This document shows positions 13,030 through 17,445 of a DNA stretch of 17,445 nt, piece by piece. The notes below the pieces were generated by a model. The model ran no database searches and was not told where the DNA came from. It was given only the letters and a program-made list of their open reading frames with translations. How positions within the stretch are numbered: the stretch's first letter is position 1; each line of letters begins with the position of its first letter. Both the position numbers and the translations under genes were made by a program. Source of the stretch: MFZZ01 sp964610165 (GTDB lineage Bacteria > Patescibacteriota > Microgenomatia > UBA1406 > GWC2-37-13); contig CAZSUZ010000026.1 of the NCBI GenBank assembly GCA_964610165.1, positions 1-17,445 of the forward strand. The letters are read 5' to 3'.

Positions 13030-13593
13030 ATGTTCCTCAAAATATTTCTCGGCATTATTATTATTGGATTACTTGCTGGCGGAGGCTATTATTTTTGGCA
13101 ATCTCGTGGCGCTGCAACAAATTCTGAAACAGCAGAAACTACTCCAACTCCAGATGCAGAACAACCAACTCCAACTCCAGAAGAAAATGTAGAAAAAGAT
13201 GCATTTAGTATTGAAATTCAAAATGGAAGTGGCATTGCAGGAGAAGCTGGCCGTGCACAAGAATTACTAGAAGGTGATGATTTTAAAGTTACAGGAACAG
13301 CTAATGCAGATAATTATGATTATGAAGAAACAGTAATTCAAGCAGGAGATGATGTCCCAGATGCATGGATAGACGAACTTATTGCAACATTAGAAAAGAA
13401 TTACACTGTTCAAACAAGAATTGATGACAAGGGCGATTCTGATGCAGATGTCGTTGTTATTGTTGGTAAATTTGATGACAATGGTGAAAGTATGGTAACA
13501 GAAGAAGAAACAACAGATGAAGAAGTAACCCCAACACCAGAAGAAAGTGCGGAAGAACCAACAGAAACACCAACACCAAGTCCAACACCGTAA
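13030..13593 (+). CDS. LytR C-terminal domain (LytR_C) membrane protein
   Basis: With ATG 13030 the protein has 187 aa. Residues 4-23 are an N-terminal membrane helix (IFLGIIIIGLLAGGGYYF). A Thr/Pro/Glu linker (TPTPDAEQPTPTPEE) leads to a LytR_C domain at about 58-145 (FSIEIQNGSGIAGEAGRAQE, ending VVVIVGKFD), and a second acidic TP-rich tail ends the protein. LytR_C normally follows the LCP catalytic domain that attaches glycopolymers to peptidoglycan; that domain is absent, so this is an anchored stand-alone module probably facing outside. No Shine-Dalgarno site is seen. The stop directly abuts the stop of convergent argS. Confidence 0.85.
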   Translation: MFLKIFLGIIIIGLLAGGGYYFWQSRGAATNSETAETTPTPDAEQPTPTPEENVEKDAFSIEIQNGSGIAGEAGRAQELLEGDDFKVTGTANADNYDYEETVIQAGDDVPDAWIDELIATLEKNYTVQTRIDDKGDSDADVVVIVGKFDDNGESMVTEEETTDEEVTPTPEESAEEPTETPTPSPTP

Positions 13594-15399
13594 TTACATC
13601 TTTTCCACAGTCTTTATGCCAAGTAGGTATAAGCCATTCTGCAATACCTGTGCTGTAGCTTTTGTTATAAGAAGTCGCAACACTTTTTCGTTTTCTTCTG
13701 CTTTTAAGATTTGATGTTTTTGATAAAACATATTATATTTTTGAGCTAAATCGAATAAATACGTGGTAATAATTTGAGGTGCATAATTTGCTGCTGCACT
13801 TTGTACAGCTTCTGGAAACTTCATAAGATGAGACATAATTGCTCGCTCTTCATCATTAACTGCAGAAATATCAAGAGTGGAATCATCATTTTCAGAATTA
13901 CCAGCAAGTATCGAATTACATCTAGCAAATGTATATTCTAAATAAGGTCCAGAATTTCCTTCCATAGAAAGAGATTCATTAAAATCAAAAGAAATGTCTT
14001 TTCCAATGCCATTTTTCAAAAATGAATATTTAATTGCAGCAATAGTTAATTTTTTACTCACTTCTTCTGCATCTTTTTGTTCAACTTTTGTACTTTTATC
14101 AACAATATCTTTAACTCTTTGTTGAACTTCACCAATAAGCCATTCTGCAGTAAGAACTTTACCTGTTCTACTGGACATTTTTCCTTCAGGTAATCGTACC
14201 ATTCCATGTGTAATATGTGTTGTCTTTTCAGCTAGTTCTGGATTAATCTGTTTTAGTGCTGTGAGCAGAACTTTAAAATATTCTTTAATTTCATTACCGG
14301 TAATAATAAACGATTTATCGTATTTAAATTGTTCATACTTTGTTGGAGCTAAACCTAATTCTTTGGCTTCATAAGTTGGAAGTCCTAGAGAATTTATAAA
14401 TACTCTTGTGTGTAAACCAAAATCTTCACCTTTAAAAACAATTGCGCCATTACTTTCTTGAAAAACACCCTTTTGTAGGTATTCTTTTACAATTTTTGCT
14501 CCAAATTCTGCTACAACACTTTCATAAAAATAAAAATCAAATTTTGTACCTAATTTTTTGTAAATTGTTTCGAAATAATCTAAACTCCATCTTCTGCCAC
14601 TTACATATAAAGCTTTTACTTCTTCGAGATTCCATTTTGAATCTGTAATAAACTGTTTGTAATCTACTTGAGGTTGCCAATTTTGAAGTTTTACTAATAT
14701 TTCTTGTGCAGAAACATACACTAAGTAATTAATATCTTTTATATCTTGTGCAGCTTCAGCATTTTCCTCATAAGCTGTTGAACCTTTAGCGTATGCTTGT
14801 CCTAAATATTTAACCCGTTCTGATAATGATTTTTTTTCTAAATCTTCTATTGAAAGACCATCTGCATCCATCATGTGTTTTAATCCCCAGATAGATTTTG
14901 CAACATGCATACCAACATCTCCCTGATAATTTGCTCGTTTAATAGTTGCGCCTTGAGAACCAAGAAGTCGGGAAAGAGATTCTCCAATAGTATTACTATA
15001 TAAATGTCCAATATGCATTTCTTTAAATGGATTTGGATCTGTATATTCTAAAATTATTTTTTCATTAAGAAGTTCTTTGGAATTTCCATACTCATTTTTT
15101 TCTGAATGAATTTGATCAAGAGTATTTAATAACGATTCATTAGAAACCCAAAAATTAATAAATCCTGGTTTAACAACTTCTATTTTTTCAATTTTTTCTG
15201 AAGGTGGGAGATTATCTACAATTTCTTGTGCCACTTCGAGAGGATTCTTTTTTAGTTGTTTGGCAACTTGCATTGCAATAGAAGAAGAGTAATCTCCAAA
15301 AGATTCATTTGCAGGATTTGATACAGAAACGGTATCTACTGAAATACCTAGTTTTTTTGTTGCCTCTTGAAGGAGTTGAGTAATGTGGTCTTTTATCAT
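13594..15399 (-). CDS. argS: Arginyl-tRNA synthetase
   Basis: A class I synthetase that charges tRNA-Arg. The N-terminal Arg_tRNA_synt_N domain covers about 1-85, the catalytic domain has HIGH at 129-132 (EMHIGHLYSN) and KMSSR at 407-411 (EGKMSSRTGK), and the C-terminal DALR anticodon-binding domain starts near 480 (GPYLEYTFARCNSIL) and ends LLGIKTVEKM. At 601 aa it is slightly longer than many family members (550-580). It lies downstream of the threonine synthase-like gene (34-nt gap, same strand) and has its own possible promoter. The start has no Shine-Dalgarno site. Confidence 0.97.
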   Translation of the reverse strand: MIKDHITQLLQEATKKLGISVDTVSVSNPANESFGDYSSSIAMQVAKQLKKNPLEVAQEIVDNLPPSEKIEKIEVVKPGFINFWVSNESLLNTLDQIHSEKNEYGNSKELLNEKIILEYTDPNPFKEMHIGHLYSNTIGESLSRLLGSQGATIKRANYQGDVGMHVAKSIWGLKHMMDADGLSIEDLEKKSLSERVKYLGQAYAKGSTAYEENAEAAQDIKDINYLVYVSAQEILVKLQNWQPQVDYKQFITDSKWNLEEVKALYVSGRRWSLDYFETIYKKLGTKFDFYFYESVVAEFGAKIVKEYLQKGVFQESNGAIVFKGEDFGLHTRVFINSLGLPTYEAKELGLAPTKYEQFKYDKSFIITGNEIKEYFKVLLTALKQINPELAEKTTHITHGMVRLPEGKMSSRTGKVLTAEWLIGEVQQRVKDIVDKSTKVEQKDAEEVSKKLTIAAIKYSFLKNGIGKDISFDFNESLSMEGNSGPYLEYTFARCNSILAGNSENDDSTLDISAVNDEERAIMSHLMKFPEAVQSAAANYAPQIITTYLFDLAQKYNMFYQKHQILKAEENEKVLRLLITKATAQVLQNGLYLLGIKTVEKM

Positions 15400-15403
15400 T
15401 GTA

Positions 15404-15419
15404 ATTTTAGAATATTATA
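15404..15419 (-). promoter_or_regulatory. Possible -10 boxes of argS
   Basis: On the minus strand TATAAT (15419-15414) and TAAAAT (15409-15404) both lie close to ATG 15399; either would give a leader of 0-8 nt. They sit in the 34-nt gap after the threonine synthase-like gene. Confidence 0.4.
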
Positions 15420-15433
15420 TCAATAAATATATA

Positions 15434-16576
15434 TTAATGATGAATTTGTAACTTAACATTCATTATCTCTTTTAAATTTTTAGAGCCACCAGCAGTTTGA
15501 ATTAAAACTATTTTTTTAGTATTAAATTGTTGCAGTTTTTTTACTGCAGCATATACTACAGCAGAGGTTGGCTCTGGAATGAGAGATTCAGTTTTTATGA
15601 TTTCTATAAGTGACGTAATAATTTCTTCTTCAGAAACTTCTATCATAAAACCTCCGGTATTTTTAAGAGCAATCATAACTTTTGGTGAAGAATAAGATTC
15701 CTGAGCTATTATCCCTTCAGCTATTGAATCTGGTGCACTCTCCAGTTGAACAAAATCTGTATTAGTTTTGAATGCTTCGTTTAATGGAGAACTATTTTTA
15801 ACTTGGACACCAATAATCATTGGAAGTTTTTTGATAAATCCCAACAACTGAAGTTCAAAAAAAGATTTATAGATACTCCAAAGAAGTGTACCATTACCGC
15901 ATGGAACAATAATAATATCTGGTACACCAATATCTTCCCAAATTTCATAGCCAATAAGTTTCGGACCTTCTTCTTTTATAGGGTTAAATCCTGGCGTACA
16001 ATTCCAACCCTGATAGTGAGAATCAATAGCCCATCTATACATTTCTTCGTATGAAAGTTTTTTCTCAATAATAGTGCCTCCATATAAACTAATAAGAAAT
16101 CTTTTCCCAACAGATAACGTATTTGAGACTATACAGTCACAATGAATGCCAACTTTTTGTGCAAATGCAGCAGTAGAAACAGCAGCATTACCAGATGAAA
16201 CAGTAAAAATTTGTTCAATATTCCAATCTAAAGCTTTTTGAAGAGCACACAAATTTTCTCTATCTTTAAAAGAGCCTGTTGGATTTCTGGATTCATCTTT
16301 AACAAAAAGGTTTGTAAATCCATATCTTTGTGCAAAATATTTTATGGGAATGAGAGGCGTTTTTGTTAATCCAATTTGAATATCAAGTTTATCTACTGGT
16401 AATAATGGTAGATATTTCGAATAAGAATTTGTTTCAGCAGAATTTATTTTAATTGTTGAATAATCGTATTCAATATTTAAATAGCCATAATAAGGACTAT
16501 GTTCCGGACATGTTAGATTATCTGGAGAATATGGATAAGAGTTTTTACATTTAATGCATTTATAGTATGGTTCCAT
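15434..16576 (-). CDS. thrC: Threonine synthase-like PLP enzyme
   Basis: A fold-type II pyridoxal-phosphate enzyme of the threonine synthase group, which converts O-phosphohomoserine to threonine. With ATG 16576 it has 380 aa. An N-terminal zinc-ribbon-like segment has Cys7, Cys10, Cys23 and His26 (CIKC, CPEH). The PLP lysine is Lys104 in NPTGSFKDR; SSGN (127-130) binds the cofactor ring side and CGNGT (226-230) should hold the phosphate. The start is 1 nt after the stop of the upstream gene, so they form an operon; a start 14 codons earlier would overlap that gene. No homoserine kinase or other threonine gene is in view, so a related substrate (as in cysteate synthase or similar enzymes) cannot be excluded. 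Confidence 0.87.
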   Translation of the reverse strand: MEPYYKCIKCKNSYPYSPDNLTCPEHSPYYGYLNIEYDYSTIKINSAETNSYSKYLPLLPVDKLDIQIGLTKTPLIPIKYFAQRYGFTNLFVKDESRNPTGSFKDRENLCALQKALDWNIEQIFTVSSGNAAVSTAAFAQKVGIHCDCIVSNTLSVGKRFLISLYGGTIIEKKLSYEEMYRWAIDSHYQGWNCTPGFNPIKEEGPKLIGYEIWEDIGVPDIIIVPCGNGTLLWSIYKSFFELQLLGFIKKLPMIIGVQVKNSSPLNEAFKTNTDFVQLESAPDSIAEGIIAQESYSSPKVMIALKNTGGFMIEVSEEEIITSLIEIIKTESLIPEPTSAVVYAAVKKLQQFNTKKIVLIQTAGGSKNLKEIMNVKLQIHH

Positions 16577-16577
16577 A

Positions 16578-17255
16578 TTAATAATCAAAATCAACTGATA
16601 ATATTCCTTGAGAATCAAAATAGAGATTTAAAATAGGTACAAAAATGCCAGCTTGTTTTAATACGTACTTAGTTTTATTCTGTTGATCTTCATAATTTAT
16701 GGGAAGCACTGTAATGCAAACACCTTGATTTTGTTGCATATTCCACTTGTGTTCATATAAGGTGGCATCTAACAGTGCACAAGATGGATTACCACTTGCA
16801 TCAAGTAATCGGAATCGATTCACATATGAACCTTCTGAGTCAAATTGTTTTAGGAGCATAGATCCATTAGACTTTTTTTCTATTTTTGGGAGTTTATGTA
16901 GAATTTTATATGCATCTTGTATTAAAGTTGTTTCATATACTATTTGATCTGGAATAAATCCTTGGCTTTTATATTCTGCCAGATGTGTATCAACAATGGA
17001 ATCAAGTGAAGTAGAGTTATACTTGTCACTTGTATGTAAATCATCAATAAATAATAATGTTGAAACGGATATTCCACTGTTTTTTAAATTATGTACTAGC
17101 GTAGTGCCAATATCGAGACTGAGAGCATGAATATCGTCATTATCTTGGTTCTCGTAATTTGTTGGATCGACATAGAAATGACCAACTTCAACAGAAGCTG
17201 ATAAAAAGTTATTCGTATTTAAAGTTTGTGTAATTTGTTGCATTGTTTCTTTCAT
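16578..17255 (-). CDS. Hypothetical protein in operon with the threonine synthase-like gene, 225 aa
   Basis: I do not recognise this protein. It is soluble and acidic, without signal peptide or membrane helices. Notable stretches are SLDIGTTLVHNLKNSG (46-61), LLFIDDLHTSDKYN (67-80) and a hydrophobic C-terminal part (GVCITVLPINYE, AGIFVPILNLYFD). It may be an alpha/beta enzyme domain, with FIDDLH at the end of a strand, but that is a guess. It is the first gene of an operon with the downstream PLP enzyme (1-nt gap), which suggests a shared pathway. No Shine-Dalgarno site precedes ATG. A terminator and short ORF lie directly upstream. Confidence 0.82.
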   Translation of the reverse strand: MKETMQQITQTLNTNNFLSASVEVGHFYVDPTNYENQDNDDIHALSLDIGTTLVHNLKNSGISVSTLLFIDDLHTSDKYNSTSLDSIVDTHLAEYKSQGFIPDQIVYETTLIQDAYKILHKLPKIEKKSNGSMLLKQFDSEGSYVNRFRLLDASGNPSCALLDATLYEHKWNMQQNQGVCITVLPINYEDQQNKTKYVLKQAGIFVPILNLYFDSQGILSVDFDY

Positions 17256-17286
17256 ATATATTTTTTAATTTTTAACCCATAAAAAA

Positions 17287-17309
17287 AACCTCCGATTATC
17301 TCGGAGGTT
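17287..17309 (-). terminator. Intrinsic terminator upstream of the 225-aa gene
   Basis: On the minus strand AACCTCCGA, loop GATAA and TCGGAGGTT form a 9-bp stem followed by a run of T (seven to eight, 17288-17281). It is a textbook rho-independent terminator for minus-strand transcripts and lies 32 nt before ATG 17255. It ends either a gene entering from the right or an attenuated leader. Confidence 0.88.
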
Positions 17310-17389
17310 ATTATTTTTAACTTGTGTCTAATTTTAGGCCACAAAAATAACTCTCCCAGTTGTGCTACGACGAACTAAATTGGTGAGAG
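17287..17389 (-). promoter_or_regulatory. Possible 1:2 / 2:3 / 3:4 attenuator
   Basis: In the minus transcript region 1 (17389-17381, CTCTCACCA) pairs with part of region 2 (17358-17351, TGGGAGAG, one bulge). Region 2 (17356-17346, GGAGAGTTATT) can instead pair with region 3 (17312-17303, AATAACCTCC; 10 bp, one bulged A). Region 3 contains the 5' arm of the terminator. This is the layout of a ribosome-controlled attenuator, with the 23-codon ORF spanning regions 1 and 2. Structure found by eye only. Confidence 0.33.
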
Positions 17390-17405
17390 CATTAATTGTG
17401 AACAT
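17334..17405 (-). CDS. 23-codon ORF: possible leader peptide, or 3' end of a gene from beyond the edge
   Basis: From ATG 17405 it reads MFTINALTNLVRRSTTGRVI, then FVA and TAA. A strong promoter ends exactly 7 nt before this ATG, the leaderless geometry used elsewhere in the window, and an intrinsic terminator follows 24 nt after the stop. Four of 23 residues are Thr (two adjacent), of interest because a threonine synthase-like gene is in the downstream operon. However, the frame stays open upstream of ATG to the window edge, so it could equally be the C-terminus of a larger gene. Confidence 0.35.
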   Translation of the reverse strand: MFTINALTNLVRRSTTGRVIFVA

Positions 17406-17412
17406 GAAAGCA

Positions 17413-17441
17413 ATTTTAATGTAATCTATAATAATTGTCAA
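17413..17441 (-). promoter_or_regulatory. Consensus promoter at the right edge
   Basis: On the minus strand TTGACA (17441-17436), exactly 17 bp, TAAAAT (17418-17413), then 7 nt and ATG 17405. The -35 is a perfect consensus match. A TATAAT on the + strand (17427-17432) overlaps it, but has no -35 at proper distance. Confidence 0.6.
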
Positions 17442-17445
17442 ATTT

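Noticed and set aside
1..17445. tRNA, rRNA, CRISPR array, transposase or integrase, attachment sites, prophage genes
   Set aside because: No cloverleaf, regularly spaced repeat array, recombinase motif or phage structural gene was seen in either strand; the repeats present are the palindromic hairpins and the two 3' elements.

Overview
The window is AT-rich, densely coded and has short intergenic gaps. Gene content (EF-P, RadA, NusA, IF-2, RmuC, RecJ, ArgS, a threonine synthase-like enzyme), a very short IF-2 without its N-terminal extension, a RodZ-like HTH/TM/Ig protein, a LytR_C-only membrane protein and many tiny membrane proteins fit a Candidate Phyla Radiation (Patescibacteria) bacterium, perhaps Microgenomates-like. 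That placement is inference from gene style; no rRNA is present. The standard code fits: stops are TAA or TAG except one TGA.

Layout. 35-1308 (+): EF-P and a RodZ-like protein. 1420-1533 (+): a 37-aa one-helix membrane protein, with a hairpin before the convergent radA (1580-2878, -). 2929-6676 (+): nusA, infB and a degenerate DHH-family protein, a remnant of the nusA-infB-rbfA-nrnA order without rbfA at this place. 6766-7629 (-): three small membrane proteins (92, 58 and 52 aa), two of them followed by copies of one structured 3' element. 7745-10440 (+): rmuC and recJ. 10512-12886 (+): five 75-87 aa three-helix membrane proteins, three of them followed by near-identical palindromic hairpins and a fourth by an unrelated one, interrupted by an unrecognised 250-aa soluble protein. 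13030-13593 (+): LytR_C membrane protein, abutting the convergent argS (13594-15399, -). 15434-17255 (-): a threonine synthase-like enzyme preceded by an unrecognised 225-aa protein. The right edge (17287-17441, -) holds a promoter, a 23-codon ORF and a terminator that may form an attenuator for that pair.

The most striking pattern is two gene classes with two start architectures. Most ordinary genes with a visible promoter (efp, rodZ-like, radA, nusA, DHH, rmuC, recJ, the 250-aa gene) have a -10 box beginning only 11-16 nt before ATG and no Shine-Dalgarno sequence, so their mRNAs should be leaderless or nearly so. The small membrane genes have a perfect TATAAT beginning 43-46 nt before ATG (six of seven promoters), a leader of about 31-34 nt and a clear AAGGAG-like site. 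Three of these promoters also share a CTATAG box beside the -35. The small genes therefore look like a separately built, standardised set of expression cassettes of unknown function; this is the best candidate for an undescribed system in the window.
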